DNA of 46,569 bases from Erysipelotrichaceae bacterium (GCA_009773735.1 WSYG01000012.1:1-46569), one strand, 5' to 3'. Counted from the first letter of the stretch, positions 18,082 through 27,477 are shown. Made by a program: numbers and translations. The notes: generated by a model from the letters alone, not told the origin.

Positions 18082-19464
18082 ATGATACCTTATATGACCG
18101 TTAGAGAATGTTATGAATTGATCAGCGATGGCAGTCCCATTGAGATCGATGGGATCGAGGTTGTCCAGCTTCAAGGCTGGATCAGAACCAATCGCAACAA
18201 TGGAAGCGTCGGTTTCATTGAACTTAACGATGGAACTTATTTTAGAAATGTACAACTGGTTTATTCCAGTGCTTTAGCTGATTTCGAAGCGTATACGAAG
18301 TATCTGACCGGGTGTTCATTGACAGTGACCGGGATGTTTAAACGCACCCCAGAAGCCAAACAACCTTTTGAGATCGAAGTCACTGAGATCCTTTTAGAAG
18401 GCGAATGCGACAATGATTATCCACTTCAAAAGAAACGTCATTCTTTTGAATACCTAAGAGAAATCGCTCATCTAAGACCACGAACCAATACTTTTTCTGC
18501 AGTATTCAGAGTTCGCTCTGTTTTATCCATGGCCATTCATGAATTCTTTCAGAATCAAGGATTTGTGTATGTCCATGCGCCAATCATTACCGGTAATGAT
18601 GCGGAAGGCGCAGGCGAAGTTTTTACCGTCACAACGCGTGAAGATACAAAGTACGATGAAGATTTCTTTGGGAAAAAAGCTTCCTTAACGGTATCAGGTC
18701 AACTTCAAGCCGAAGCTTTTGCCTTGGCTTTTAGAGATGTGTATACTTTCGGACCAACATTTAGAGCTGAGAACTCAAATACAGCTCGTCATGCGAGTGA
18801 ATTCTGGATGATTGAACCTGAGATTGCTTTTGCGGATCTCAATGATGATATGGATCTGATTGAAGACATGGTTAAAAGTTGTATTGCTTATGTCATGGAA
18901 AACTGTCCTGAAGAAATGAAATTCTTCAATGAGATGATCGATAAGACCTTGATTGATCGATTGAACCAAGTCAAAGCTGCACCTTTTGCGAGAATGACTT
19001 ATACTCAAGCCATTGAACATTTAAAAGTCGCACCTGTGAAATTTGAATATCCAGTCGATTGGGGCACAGACCTACAATCTGAGCATGAACGTTATTTGTG
19101 TGAACAAGTCATTCAAGGTCCAGTATTCTTAACGGATTACCCTAAAGACATCAAAGCCTTCTACATGCGTCTCAATGATGATCAAAAGACGGTTGCGGCA
19201 TGCGACTTATTGGTTCCTGCCATAGGTGAATTGGTTGGCGGATCGCAGCGTGAAGAACGTTTGGATGCTTTAAAGAAACGTATGGCTGAAATGGGTATCC
19301 ATGAAGATAGTTTACAGTGGTATTTAGACCTTAGACGATATGGCGGGTGTAAACATGCCGGTTTTGGTTTAGGACTAGATCGCTTTTTGATGTATATCAC
19401 CGGGATGACCAATATCCGCGATGTCTTGCCGTTTGCGAGAACTCCGAAAAATCTCCTGTTCTAA
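18082..19464 (+). CDS. asnS: Asparagine-tRNA ligase
   Basis: A 460-residue class IIb aminoacyl-tRNA synthetase joining Asn to tRNA-Asn. The N-terminal OB-fold anticodon-binding domain includes [25 protein letters not shown]. The catalytic core has motif 2 around [25 protein letters not shown] and motif 3 [27 protein letters not shown], both characteristic of AsnS rather than AspS. Length is typical. GAGG lies five bases before the first ATG; an internal ATG four codons later is possible. It is second in the rex transcript and is followed after one base by licD. Confidence 0.96.
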   Translation: MIPYMTVRECYELISDGSPIEIDGIEVVQLQGWIRTNRNNGSVGFIELNDGTYFRNVQLVYSSALADFEAYTKYLTGCSLTVTGMFKRTPEAKQPFEIEVTEILLEGECDNDYPLQKKRHSFEYLREIAHLRPRTNTFSAVFRVRSVLSMAIHEFFQNQGFVYVHAPIITGNDAEGAGEVFTVTTREDTKYDEDFFGKKASLTVSGQLQAEAFALAFRDVYTFGPTFRAENSNTARHASEFWMIEPEIAFADLNDDMDLIEDMVKSCIAYVMENCPEEMKFFNEMIDKTLIDRLNQVKAAPFARMTYTQAIEHLKVAPVKFEYPVDWGTDLQSEHERYLCEQVIQGPVFLTDYPKDIKAFYMRLNDDQKTVAACDLLVPAIGELVGGSQREERLDALKKRMAEMGIHEDSLQWYLDLRRYGGCKHAGFGLGLDRFLMYITGMTNIRDVLPFARTPKNLLF

Positions 19465-19465
19465 T

Positions 19466-20275
19466 ATGGAATCCTATATCTTAAAAACCAATCCCGATGG
19501 ATCTGTGATCACAATCCACGATGTTCAGATGGTTCTTTTAGAAATGCTAAAAGACATAGATAAAGTCTGTCGAGAACATGATATCCCTTACTTTCTCAAT
19601 GGCGGAAGTGCTTTAGGTGCGGTTAGACACAAAGGATTCATCCCTTGGGATGATGATGCAGATATTTCCATGATGATTAAAGATTATCGTAGGTTTCAAG
19701 CCATAGCCCATCATCTTGGAGATAAGTATGTCATTCATTGCTTTGAAACATGCAATCGTTATAATGTTTTGATCCCAGGTATGAAAATACGTAAAAAGGG
19801 AACCTACATCAAAGAAGCAAATAACCTTTTAGCAAATCGTTGTACTGACTCTGATGGGATCTTTGTCGATGTCTTTGTTTATGATTATGTCAGTCCCAAT
19901 AAAGCTTTGGATTTACCATTAAGACTTTTAAATCAAGCATTGATGCCTTTTATCGTCTTTTTTGAAAACATAAAGATCAATCCTTTGCCTCTTAAAGTTT
20001 GGTTCTTAGGTAATGCTAGGATCTATGGTAAAATGAATCGGAACTCGAAATACATCGGTTTTGATTTAACATGGACCTTTAAATCCCCATTTAAACCTTT
20101 TATCTTTAAAAAGGATGACATATATCCAGTTCAATATGTAACCTTTGAAGATACCATGTTACCAATCGCAGCCCATCCTCATGAATACCTGTGTACTGCC
20201 ATTGCGCCTTCATACAACACATTGCCTCCTGTTGAGGCTAGAAAACCTAAACATATAACTGATATCCGTCTATGA
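19466..20275 (+). CDS. LicD family phosphotransferase
   Basis: A 269-residue LicD-type protein of the nucleotidyltransferase fold. Family members transfer phosphocholine or related groups onto surface polysaccharides or teichoic acids. The signature is clear: NGGSALGAVRHKGFIPWDDDADISM (about 47-71), with the acidic trio likely binding metal, and a C-terminal block reading MLPIAAHPHEYL with LPP before ARKPKH. The start ATG begins one base after the asnS stop and has no good ribosome binding site, so translation is probably coupled. It overlaps the next gene by 4 bp. The acceptor is unknown. Confidence 0.85.
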   Translation: MESYILKTNPDGSVITIHDVQMVLLEMLKDIDKVCREHDIPYFLNGGSALGAVRHKGFIPWDDDADISMMIKDYRRFQAIAHHLGDKYVIHCFETCNRYNVLIPGMKIRKKGTYIKEANNLLANRCTDSDGIFVDVFVYDYVSPNKALDLPLRLLNQALMPFIVFFENIKINPLPLKVWFLGNARIYGKMNRNSKYIGFDLTWTFKSPFKPFIFKKDDIYPVQYVTFEDTMLPIAAHPHEYLCTAIAPSYNTLPPVEARKPKHITDIRL

Positions 20276-21570
20276 AAAAAGTAAAGCGAGATTATCGTTC
20301 TAGAAAAACGAAATTAAGATGGAAGATTGCGCTTCCACTTTTAGTCTTGGCATTGTTGCTATCCTATGTGTTATTTACTCTAATGAGTCCACATGAAGTC
20401 ATCGTAAAGCAGCCAAAATACCTTGTATGTGATTATAGTCTACAAAAAGCCCAAACCACATTAAAAACTTTAGTGTATGAAGATACGACGATCTTAGCTC
20501 AACATTTATATTATGGTGAAACGCTCAACATTTACCATGATCCTTTTGAATTGGCCAAAACAGATTATTTCGTAGGGAAAACATTGATTTTAAGAAATGT
20601 TTGTGATGGAACAGAACTTGTTTATATGATGGAGAATTATGTCGATCGACAGATTCCTTTAGATACAATCACAGAAGGCTTTTATGAAGTCTTCGTAATG
20701 GAGAATTTAACTAAGACCCGTTTGATCTCTAACAATGTTCTTTATGATGAGTTTTATACGATTCGTAGAGAAATTGGATTAGGGATGGAAGTTGAAGTCG
20801 TCGCAGATGCGGATCTGATTGAGTCTCCTTTTGAAGAACGTAAGATCTTTGATAAGAATTATGTCTTTATCAGAGTCGTTAAGAAAGAAGTGCCTGAAGC
20901 AATTTATGATGTTGTCATTGATCCTTCTCGTAATCAATATGAAGGAGATGGACTTGTTGTCAAAAATGTCAATGGGGCTAATGCATTGGTAGACAGTGCT
21001 AAACTCTTAAAAACCAAACTTGAAGCTTATGGACTAAAGGTTTTCATCTCACGAGGAAATGAAATGATCAATCGGTGGGGAACTGATGGTCGAATGGCTA
21101 GAATTTATGGAGTCAAAGCGAAGTATTATATTGCCTTAGATTTTAACAGTAGTGCCAATGGGATCAGTAAAGGGGCACGTATCATATATTCTCACTATGC
21201 CTCAAACCGTTTCGCAACCACGGTCTTTGATGCGTATATGGAATTGGATGATTTGACGATATTTGGCGTTGGTTCTAAAGGCAATAAGTTAGGGATTGTT
21301 AGTGGTGGCGTTCTTGATAATATGGATGTCAATACAGATGTCAGAGAAACAGGTGGTTTGATTTTGAATGCGGGACGTTATTCAGATGCATCCAAAGAAA
21401 ACGCATCATTTGCCGCAAGTAACCCTTATGGTCTTCAAGCAATCTTACTTGATTTACTCTTTCTATCCAATACCCAAGACTATCAGATCTATACGACTCG
21501 TCATGATGAATTGATTGAGAATATTGCGTTAGGGTTTGCGGATTACTTACAACTTAAAAAGGTTAACTGA
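20272..21570 (+). CDS. Membrane-anchored Amidase_3-fold protein, probably inactive
   Basis: A 432-residue protein with a basic N-terminus, one membrane anchor (about 19-39) and the bulk outside the cell. Residues about 60-205 are unrecognised and mixed alpha/beta. From about 212 the fold follows N-acetylmuramoyl-L-alanine amidases (Amidase_3), ending in the FLSN motif near 397-400. The active site is not conserved: the family's DPGHGG reads DPSRNQ (Asp217-Gln222), SIHAN reads ALDFN (Asp290 for His), and the catalytic Glu before FLSN is Asp394 or Leu. A binding or regulatory role in the envelope is likelier than hydrolysis. It overlaps licD by 4 bp and the ABC-F gene by 1 bp. Confidence 0.7.
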   Translation: MKKVKRDYRSRKTKLRWKIALPLLVLALLLSYVLFTLMSPHEVIVKQPKYLVCDYSLQKAQTTLKTLVYEDTTILAQHLYYGETLNIYHDPFELAKTDYFVGKTLILRNVCDGTELVYMMENYVDRQIPLDTITEGFYEVFVMENLTKTRLISNNVLYDEFYTIRREIGLGMEVEVVADADLIESPFEERKIFDKNYVFIRVVKKEVPEAIYDVVIDPSRNQYEGDGLVVKNVNGANALVDSAKLLKTKLEAYGLKVFISRGNEMINRWGTDGRMARIYGVKAKYYIALDFNSSANGISKGARIIYSHYASNRFATTVFDAYMELDDLTIFGVGSKGNKLGIVSGGVLDNMDVNTDVRETGGLILNAGRYSDASKENASFAASNPYGLQAILLDLLFLSNTQDYQIYTTRHDELIENIALGFADYLQLKKVN

Positions 21571-23450
21571 TGATTGTATCCATTCTAAAAGGGACCAAAG
21601 CTTTTGGTCCTCAAGATGTTTTTACAGACATCGATTTTGAAATCAGGGATCGCCAAAAAATCGCCTTAGTAGGCCGTAACGGCAGCGGTAAGACGACTTT
21701 ATTGCGAATCTTAAGTGGAGAACAGACCCTAGATAAAGGTGATCTGATTCGTCCTAAAGACCTTAGGATCGAAACCTTATCACAGATGACCTTTAGTGAT
21801 GAGACCATCAGTGCAGAAACAATGTTGCTTGAGATTTATAAACCTCTTTTTGATTTGGAAGATCAACTCAATGAGATGGGTGAACACATGGTGAGTGATC
21901 ATAGTGAAAAGCTTCTAGAAAGCTATGCGAATCTTCAGCACGCCTTTGAGGATCAAGGTGGATACACCTATAAATCAGAAATGATGACTGTTTTTACGAA
22001 GTTTGGATTTGAAGTCAAAGATCTTGATCGTGCACTTTCAACCTTTTCATCAGGTCAAAAGACACGATTGGCGTTTGTTAAATTGTTGTTGAGCAAGCCT
22101 GATTTACTTTTACTGGATGAACCTACCAATCATTTGGATATGGCAACCATTGAATGGTTAGAAGGTTATCTAAAGTATTACGATAAGGCAATCTTATTTG
22201 TTTCACATGACCGTATGTTCATCGATCACGTGGCAGACATCATTCATGAGATCGAATTTGGGACATTGACCAGTTATACCGGTAACTACAGCCAATATCA
22301 AACTGCCAAAGCTCTCAATCAGGAGAAACAATTATCTGCTTATAAACGTCAACAAAAAGACATTGAACGATTAGAAATCTTGATCGAGAAATTTAGATAC
22401 AAGAAGTCAAAGGCGAAGTTTGCCCAATCCAAGATCAAATATTTGGATCGAATGGAAAAAATCGATGCACCTAATGCCGATGTCAAAAACTTCAAAGCTC
22501 ATTTTTCATCTCGTCTACGAGGTGGAAAACAAGTACTAAAGACAGAAGCCTTAACGATTGGGTATGATAAAGCTTTGGCAACGATCGATTTGACTTTGAT
22601 GCATGGCACAAGACTTGCGGTCATTGGACCTAATGGTCATGGCAAATCCACTTTTCTAAAGACCATTTTAAATAAGATTCCTGCGTTAGGTGGAGAAACA
22701 TTATTAGGCCACCAGATTGAGATCGGTTATTTTGATCAAGAACTGATCGACTACAGAAGTGATAAAACAGTCCTGGAAGAACTTTGGGATGCCTATCCTG
22801 AATTGACCCATACTCAAGTCAGAACCATACTTGGTAGTTTCTTATTTACAGCCGATGAAGTTTTTAAAAGCGTCAATGTGTTAAGTGGCGGTGAAAAGGT
22901 AAGATTGAGTTTAGCCAAGCTTTTACTTCAACGGGCTAATCTATTGGTCTTAGATGAACCAACCAACCATTTGGATATCTTGGGAAAAGAAGCTCTGGAA
23001 GATGCTTTAGCGGATTATGATGGTACTTTGATCTTTGTATCTCATGATCGTTATTTCATTCAGAAAATGGCAACAGCAGTCTTAAGCATCGAAAATGGAC
23101 AAGCAGATTATTATCCTTTGTCTTATCCTGAATATGCCTTAAACTCAACAATCGTAAAGTCTGAACCCGTTATTAAAAGTTCTCATCGCGATACTTCACG
23201 AGAATCCATTGGTCGACTCAATAAACAAATCATCAAACTTGAAGAGATGATCACCAAGAAAGAAACCGAACTTGAATTATATCGAGATAAACGATATGAG
23301 CCAGAATACTATCATGATCATGCTCAAATGGATCAATTAAATGAAAAAATAGACATGATTCATAATGAACTGAATGCACATCTAAAAGACTGGGAACTCA
23401 TCAGTTCAAAGATTCAAGAGTTGAAAGATGAAAAACCAAATAAGGCATAA
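21570..23450 (+). CDS. ABC-F family ATPase (YdiF/Uup-like)
   Basis: A 626-residue soluble protein with two ABC domains and no membrane segment; ABC-F proteins act on the ribosome as translation factors or, in some branches, antibiotic protection. First domain: Walker A GRNGSGKTT, signature FSSGQKTR, Walker B LLLLDEPTNHLD. Second domain: GPNGHGKST, LSGGEKVR, LLVLDEPTNHLD. A charged linker (about 245-310) separates them, and the last 80 residues form a coiled coil as in YdiF/Uup. Its ATG shares one base with the preceding stop (TGATG). Proximity to the t6A genes and rex matches the position of ydiF in B. subtilis, so a housekeeping role is more likely than resistance. Confidence 0.92.
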   Translation: MIVSILKGTKAFGPQDVFTDIDFEIRDRQKIALVGRNGSGKTTLLRILSGEQTLDKGDLIRPKDLRIETLSQMTFSDETISAETMLLEIYKPLFDLEDQLNEMGEHMVSDHSEKLLESYANLQHAFEDQGGYTYKSEMMTVFTKFGFEVKDLDRALSTFSSGQKTRLAFVKLLLSKPDLLLLDEPTNHLDMATIEWLEGYLKYYDKAILFVSHDRMFIDHVADIIHEIEFGTLTSYTGNYSQYQTAKALNQEKQLSAYKRQQKDIERLEILIEKFRYKKSKAKFAQSKIKYLDRMEKIDAPNADVKNFKAHFSSRLRGGKQVLKTEALTIGYDKALATIDLTLMHGTRLAVIGPNGHGKSTFLKTILNKIPALGGETLLGHQIEIGYFDQELIDYRSDKTVLEELWDAYPELTHTQVRTILGSFLFTADEVFKSVNVLSGGEKVRLSLAKLLLQRANLLVLDEPTNHLDILGKEALEDALADYDGTLIFVSHDRYFIQKMATAVLSIENGQADYYPLSYPEYALNSTIVKSEPVIKSSHRDTSRESIGRLNKQIIKLEEMITKKETELELYRDKRYEPEYYHDHAQMDQLNEKIDMIHNELNAHLKDWELISSKIQELKDEKPNKA

Positions 23451-23482
23451 AAAAGACTTCTTAGATCGCTAAGAAGTCTTTT
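23451..23482. terminator. Bidirectional terminator
   Basis: AAAAGACTTCTTAG (23451-23464), loop ATCG, CTAAGAAGTCTTTT (23469-23482): a perfect 14-bp stem between convergent genes. Confidence 0.95.
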
Positions 23483-23487
23483 GCTGA

Positions 23488-24459
23488 CTATCTTTTTTTA
23501 GGATTGCCGACGTCGTCAGGTTTGCCTTTATCGGCATTCTTTTCGTCTTCAGATCCAATTTCATTTTTATTTAATAATTTGCGTACTTCGATTTGGATCT
23601 TGACAAGGTCTTGATCAGTCGCAGTAATTAAGCGATTCTTGATTTCGGTTGTATCGACGCCTAAGGCATCCAATTCTTCCAATGCGTCAAGGATACGAGC
23701 CTTTAATCGATTGACTTTGTCTTCTTTGATTTCGCCTTTGGTTTTAAATGTGGCGCGATATTCAGGATTCGAGAAGAAATCCTTGGCACTGATGAATGTA
23801 TTATCAGGTAAGAGGACCATTCCATTGATGACATATAGTCCAATAGGGATCTTCTTTCCTTCAGCTTCTCTAAGTGTTCTTAATTCTGCTTTGATGATGG
23901 CTACATTTAAACTCTGTAAGAATTCACTGTCTTTGATGCGTTGATCAATTTTATCTTCGAGTTCATCGGTTTGATCTTCATCATCATCGGTCATAGGTAT
24001 GGTTGTGATGACAACATAATCATCCACCAAATCTCCATCGTCTATGAATCCTTCTAAGATAGCGCGTTTGATCAATTCTTCAATAACGTATGTTGCATCT
24101 TTACCATACAGATCTTCAACTTCAAGTGTCTTAGCATCATCATTGACCGCAACGATTGAGACGACCTTATCATTTTTATTGACAGATATTTCAAAGCTGG
24201 GGTTGATGTCTAGCGCATACACTGCAGTAATTGTATTCTGACCTGAAATATTAAAGAACCCGAACTGAGTCAAGCTGACCAATCCGAATACGCTGACCAG
24301 CGCTACTGTAAGGCCAATTTTAAGAAAACGTTTCATAAATGGAATCCTCCGTGTTGAGGGTTTCAAACCTTCAGAGCGTGCGGCCATTATGACATTGATC
24401 AATATTTTTTCTTCGTTGTACGCATGTTCGTGAATACTTTGTTTAAGTTTGTTTTTCAT
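23488..24459 (-). CDS. RsgI-like membrane anti-sigma factor
   Basis: A 323-residue protein. A short cytoplasmic N-terminus (1-42, Lys/Arg-rich) precedes one membrane helix (about 44-65). Outside follows a domain like the middle domain of RsgI anti-sigma-I factors: VYALDINPSFEISVNKNDKVV, then AVNDDAKTLEVEDLYGKDATYVIEELIKRA. The C-terminal third is charged, helical, and ends in a Lys/Asp-rich tail. The N-terminus does not look like the beta-rich RsgI_N domain that binds SigI. It lies 60 bases behind the sigma gene on the same strand and has AAGGGAAG before its ATG. It likely holds the sigma factor at the membrane until an external signal releases it. Confidence 0.75.
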   Translation of the reverse strand: MKNKLKQSIHEHAYNEEKILINVIMAARSEGLKPSTRRIPFMKRFLKIGLTVALVSVFGLVSLTQFGFFNISGQNTITAVYALDINPSFEISVNKNDKVVSIVAVNDDAKTLEVEDLYGKDATYVIEELIKRAILEGFIDDGDLVDDYVVITTIPMTDDDEDQTDELEDKIDQRIKDSEFLQSLNVAIIKAELRTLREAEGKKIPIGLYVINGMVLLPDNTFISAKDFFSNPEYRATFKTKGEIKEDKVNRLKARILDALEELDALGVDTTEIKNRLITATDQDLVKIQIEVRKLLNKNEIGSEDEKNADKGKPDDVGNPKKR

Positions 24460-24519
24460 GTGTTTTACTTCCCTTCACACTGTTAGAGTCAAGAAATTGG
24501 AAAGATAACGAAAATTTGT

Positions 24520-25029
24520 TCATTTAATTCGCGATTTTATGGTTTCAAGGGCAGCTTGATGACGACTTCTAACCGTAGAACCTGGCATATTTAAGGATCT
24601 TGCGATTTCGGAAAAAGGCAGATCGAAACGATAATGAGCGACCAGAATTTGCTTATCAAGAGGTGACATTGTTTCGATGATGTCCCAAATTTCTTGAGTA
24701 CTCAAACGATTGAGCACTTCTAGTTCTAGATTTTGATCATCTGGGATCTGATCCAACATGATATTATCTGCTTCATCTAGGATAATAGGAATCTCGCTTT
24801 TTGTTTTATAGTAATGAGACAACTCATTTTTAGCCATTGAGATCAGATAAGCAGATACGTTATCGATCTTCTTATCATGGGCAAAAATATAGCGATAGAA
24901 ATCTAAATATACGTTTTGAACGATTTCTTGCCCATCTTCTAGACTTTCCACTTTAAAATGGACAAATTTTGATACTTGGGGGAAAGTAGCGTGATAGATC
25001 GTGTTGAAATCTTCAGGTGTATACTTCAT
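24520..25029 (-). CDS. ECF-type RNA polymerase sigma factor
   Basis: A 169-residue sigma-70 family protein with only regions 2 and 4, as in ECF sigma factors. Region 2 includes the helix around VESLEDGQEIVQNVYLDFYRYI and the segment NVSAYLISMAKNELSHYYKTK. Region 4 is a clear helix-turn-helix: MSPLDKQILVAHYRF, then FSEIARSLNMPGSTVRSRHQAAL. Its partner anti-sigma gene follows. The start has only a weak ribosome binding site (AAGAA). A tandem repeat containing TGAAAC-like sequence lies 37-52 bases upstream and may belong to an autoregulated promoter. The regulon is unknown. Confidence 0.85.
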   Translation of the reverse strand: MKYTPEDFNTIYHATFPQVSKFVHFKVESLEDGQEIVQNVYLDFYRYIFAHDKKIDNVSAYLISMAKNELSHYYKTKSEIPIILDEADNIMLDQIPDDQNLELEVLNRLSTQEIWDIIETMSPLDKQILVAHYRFDLPFSEIARSLNMPGSTVRSRHQAALETIKSRIK

Positions 25030-25065
25030 ATTCTTATTTTATCACAGACATTGTTAAGTTGGTTA

Positions 25066-25081
25066 TTTCAGTGTTTCAGTG
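25066..25081. repeat. Tandem 8-bp repeat in the sigma/pfp divergent promoter region
   Basis: TTTCAGTG occurs twice head to tail (25066-25073, 25074-25081); on the minus strand this reads CACTGAAA twice and includes TGAAAC, the -35 consensus of many Bacillota ECF promoters. No clear ECF -10 (CGTC-like) is found at the usual 16-bp distance, so the role is uncertain. Confidence 0.45.
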
Positions 25082-25090
25082 AATCAGGTG

Positions 25091-25119
25091 TGGCAAGCTT
25101 AAGCTAGAAGTTGTATAAT
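25091..25119 (+). promoter_or_regulatory. pfp promoter
   Basis: Perfect -10 TATAAT (25114-25119) with a poor -35 TGGCAA (25091-25096) at 17 bp. Confidence 0.6.
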
Positions 25120-25142
25120 ATTTGCGAACTCAGGAGGACATT

Positions 25143-26348
25143 ATGGGAAATTGTATCGTAGCACAATCAGGTGGCCCAACTTCAGTCATCAATGCGACTT
25201 TAGCAGGGGTGGTCAAGGCCAATCAAATGAATCCGATCTATACAAAAGTGTTAGGCGGACTTAATGGGATCGAAGGGATCCTTCAAGAAAAACTAATTGA
25301 CATCAGCCAGATGAGCGAAGAAGAAAACAGAATTCTTAGACAAACACCAGCCAGTGCTTTAGGATCATGCCGTTATAAGTTGAAAAGAAGTAATACGGCA
25401 GATTTTGTGAAACTGTTTGCGGTGATGGAAAAATATGATGTAGATACCTTATTTTATATTGGTGGTAACGATTCTATGGATACCGTCTTCGCATTAAGCG
25501 AATATGCAGCAGCTAACAACATCACCAATCGTCGCTTTGTCGGTTGTCCAAAAACGGTCGATAATGATTTGATGATGACGGATCATTGCCCAGGTTATGG
25601 CTCCGCCGCTAAATTCATCGCGACAACGGCTTTACAGACATGGTTGGATGTCAATGTTTATACACGTCAAGAAGTCTTTATTCTTGAAACCATGGGTAGA
25701 GATGCAGGATGGTTGGCTGCTTCAGCTTGCTTAAGTGGCATCGTCGATCTCTTGGTTTTGCCGGAAATTCCTTTTGAGAAAGATAACTTCTTAAGCGAAG
25801 TTAAAAAATGCATCGATGAAAACAACAAGTGCTATATCGTTGTCTCAGAAGGGGCACGCTTTGCTGACGGGACCTATTTAGCAGCTGGTGAAGCCAAGAA
25901 TGATGGCTTTGGACATGCAATCTTAGGTGGAGCTGCCAATGCAGTCAAAGACATGATTCTTACGAGCGGTGTTGCCAATCGGGCCAAGGTTCAAGATCTG
26001 TCAACCGCTCAACGTTGCCATGCTTCTGAACAATCCTTTGTGGATGTTGAAGAATCCTTCAAATTAGGGATGAGTGCTCATATGCGTTCTCAAGATCCAA
26101 GTTTTACCGGTCAAATGGTTGGGATCAAGCGTAAAGATTCTAAAGTCTATGATGTAGAATATTTCGCTACAGCCGCTTCCAACGTTGCCAATCACGTTAA
26201 AAACTTCCCAGTCAATTGGGCTAAGCCAAACTTCAGAGGCGTTACCGATGAGGCGGTTGCCTATATGAGACCTTTGATTGAAGGACAACCCGTGATCGTA
26301 TATCACAATGGTGTTCCTGCTTACGTTAAACCTTACTATAAAAGATAA
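25143..26348 (+). CDS. pfp: 6-phosphofructokinase, pyrophosphate-dependent type
   Basis: A 401-residue phosphofructokinase converting fructose-6-phosphate to the 1,6-bisphosphate. Residues that distinguish phosphoryl donors favour PPi: GGNDS (107-111) has Asp where ATP enzymes have Gly (GGDGS), and PKTVDND (136-142) has Lys where ATP enzymes have Gly (PGTIDND). The first acidic residue of GGD is Asn109 here. GSAAKF and ETMGRDAGWLAA, which bind substrate, are conserved. The start at 25143 follows AGGAGG at 25132-25137; an in-frame start at 25122 lies between promoter and ribosome binding site. PPi use would make the step reversible and save ATP. Confidence 0.9.
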   Translation: MGNCIVAQSGGPTSVINATLAGVVKANQMNPIYTKVLGGLNGIEGILQEKLIDISQMSEEENRILRQTPASALGSCRYKLKRSNTADFVKLFAVMEKYDVDTLFYIGGNDSMDTVFALSEYAAANNITNRRFVGCPKTVDNDLMMTDHCPGYGSAAKFIATTALQTWLDVNVYTRQEVFILETMGRDAGWLAASACLSGIVDLLVLPEIPFEKDNFLSEVKKCIDENNKCYIVVSEGARFADGTYLAAGEAKNDGFGHAILGGAANAVKDMILTSGVANRAKVQDLSTAQRCHASEQSFVDVEESFKLGMSAHMRSQDPSFTGQMVGIKRKDSKVYDVEYFATAASNVANHVKNFPVNWAKPNFRGVTDEAVAYMRPLIEGQPVIVYHNGVPAYVKPYYKR

Positions 26349-26350
26349 AA

Positions 26351-26382
26351 GAGAAGGCAGCTAAACTGCCTCCTCTTTTTTT
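26351..26382. terminator. Bidirectional terminator overlapping the glycohydrolase stop
   Basis: GAGAAGGCAG (26351-26360), loop CTAAA, CTGCCTCCTC (26366-26375), T run 26376-26382; one A-C mismatch. The minus-strand TAG stop (26361-26363) lies in the loop. Confidence 0.85.
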
Positions 26383-27323
26383 AAACTGTGTTCAAAAGAT
26401 TCACAGATATCATTCACGATTGATAGTTCATGTATGTCTTGTATCCATTCTAACTTGATTTTATCATAGGCTAAAGCAGCCAAACCTCCACATACAGCTG
26501 CAGTGGTATCGGTATCGTATCCAAGATTAACAGCTTTTAAAACAGCTTCTTCATAAGTGTTTGTATTAAGTAAACACCAAATCGAAGCTTCAAGGGTATC
26601 TTTAACAAATCCAGATGATCCTATTCTAGATTCATCCAATACTCTGAATTCTTCTAAGTCTTCGAGTCGATGAAATTGATTTTTTACTTTTTGAAAAACT
26701 ATATCACTAATATAGAAAGTTAATGCCTTTTGTATGCCTTGTTTAACTGCAGATTCAATATCTTGGGATTGAAGCAATTCATTGGCAATCGAGAGATATA
26801 TTCCGCATGCCATTTTCGCTAATTCATGGGCATGGGTCAATGAACTCACTTCATGAATGATGCCCATGGCGTATGGTTTGGTTGTGAAGTCCTCTCCAAA
26901 ATGGACCCTTAGATAAAACACCAAAGGTAAGATTCTCATCAGTGATCCATTCCCATTATCATAGTAAGATTTTCCTCCACATTTATGATAAGGGATCCCT
27001 CTATGATAATTCATGATCGCATTGGCTGTTGTTTGTCCGATGTCATAAGCTTGATCATCTTGCGTATATTTCCCATAAAACAACCAATTCGAAAACTCAT
27101 CCATGATGTCTTTTGGATCATAACCTTTAGAAAGGGAAGCAGCCAAAGCCAAGGTAAGGCTACCATCATCAGACCATGATCCTTTGGGTTTATTGAAAAC
27201 GCCTAAACCTGTCAACTCTGTAACAGGATGTTTATAAAACCAGGAGCGATCCTTAAATTGAACAGGCAAACCTAACGCATCTCCTACGATGACTCCTAAT
27301 ATTCCACTCTTTATTTTTTTCAT
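26361..27323 (-). CDS. ADP-ribosylglycohydrolase family protein
   Basis: A 320-residue all-helical enzyme of the DraG/ARH family, which removes ADP-ribose from proteins or related adducts using two Mg ions. Metal-binding motifs are visible: GDALGLPVQF at the start, WSDDGSLTLAL (the TDD motif), GNGSLMRILP, and NLGYDTDTTAAVCGGLAAL near the C-terminus (the GDTDT motif). On the minus strand the GGAG sits one base before an upstream ATG (27329) but seven bases before the ATG at 27323, so the latter is chosen. Its target is unknown, and no ADP-ribosyltransferase gene is nearby. Confidence 0.88.
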   Translation of the reverse strand: MKKIKSGILGVIVGDALGLPVQFKDRSWFYKHPVTELTGLGVFNKPKGSWSDDGSLTLALAASLSKGYDPKDIMDEFSNWLFYGKYTQDDQAYDIGQTTANAIMNYHRGIPYHKCGGKSYYDNGNGSLMRILPLVFYLRVHFGEDFTTKPYAMGIIHEVSSLTHAHELAKMACGIYLSIANELLQSQDIESAVKQGIQKALTFYISDIVFQKVKNQFHRLEDLEEFRVLDESRIGSSGFVKDTLEASIWCLLNTNTYEEAVLKAVNLGYDTDTTAAVCGGLAALAYDKIKLEWIQDIHELSIVNDICESFEHSLKKEEAV

Positions 27324-27440
27324 AGGCATTCTCCACTTCGTAACCATTTTAACCAAGGATTGCATGATGTGAAAATGAGTGGGTAAAAAAATGGACATAA
27401 GCAAGGTGTATGTTTTATGACAATAAATGAAAATGATCGT

Positions 27441-27467
27441 AAAAAAAACACCAAATCGGTGTTTTTC
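27441..27467 (-). terminator. tRNA-Ser terminator (minus strand)
   Basis: On the minus strand ACACC (27462-27458 side) pairs with GGTGT (27452-27448) around GATTT, followed by eight T. It lies 11 bases after the tRNA CCA end. Confidence 0.85.
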
Positions 27468-27477
27468 GTGTTTTTAC

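Noticed and set aside
21570-23450. ABC-F as an antibiotic resistance gene
   Set aside because: Its position near tsa genes and rex, its Uup/YdiF-type coiled-coil end and lack of mobile context favour a housekeeping role.
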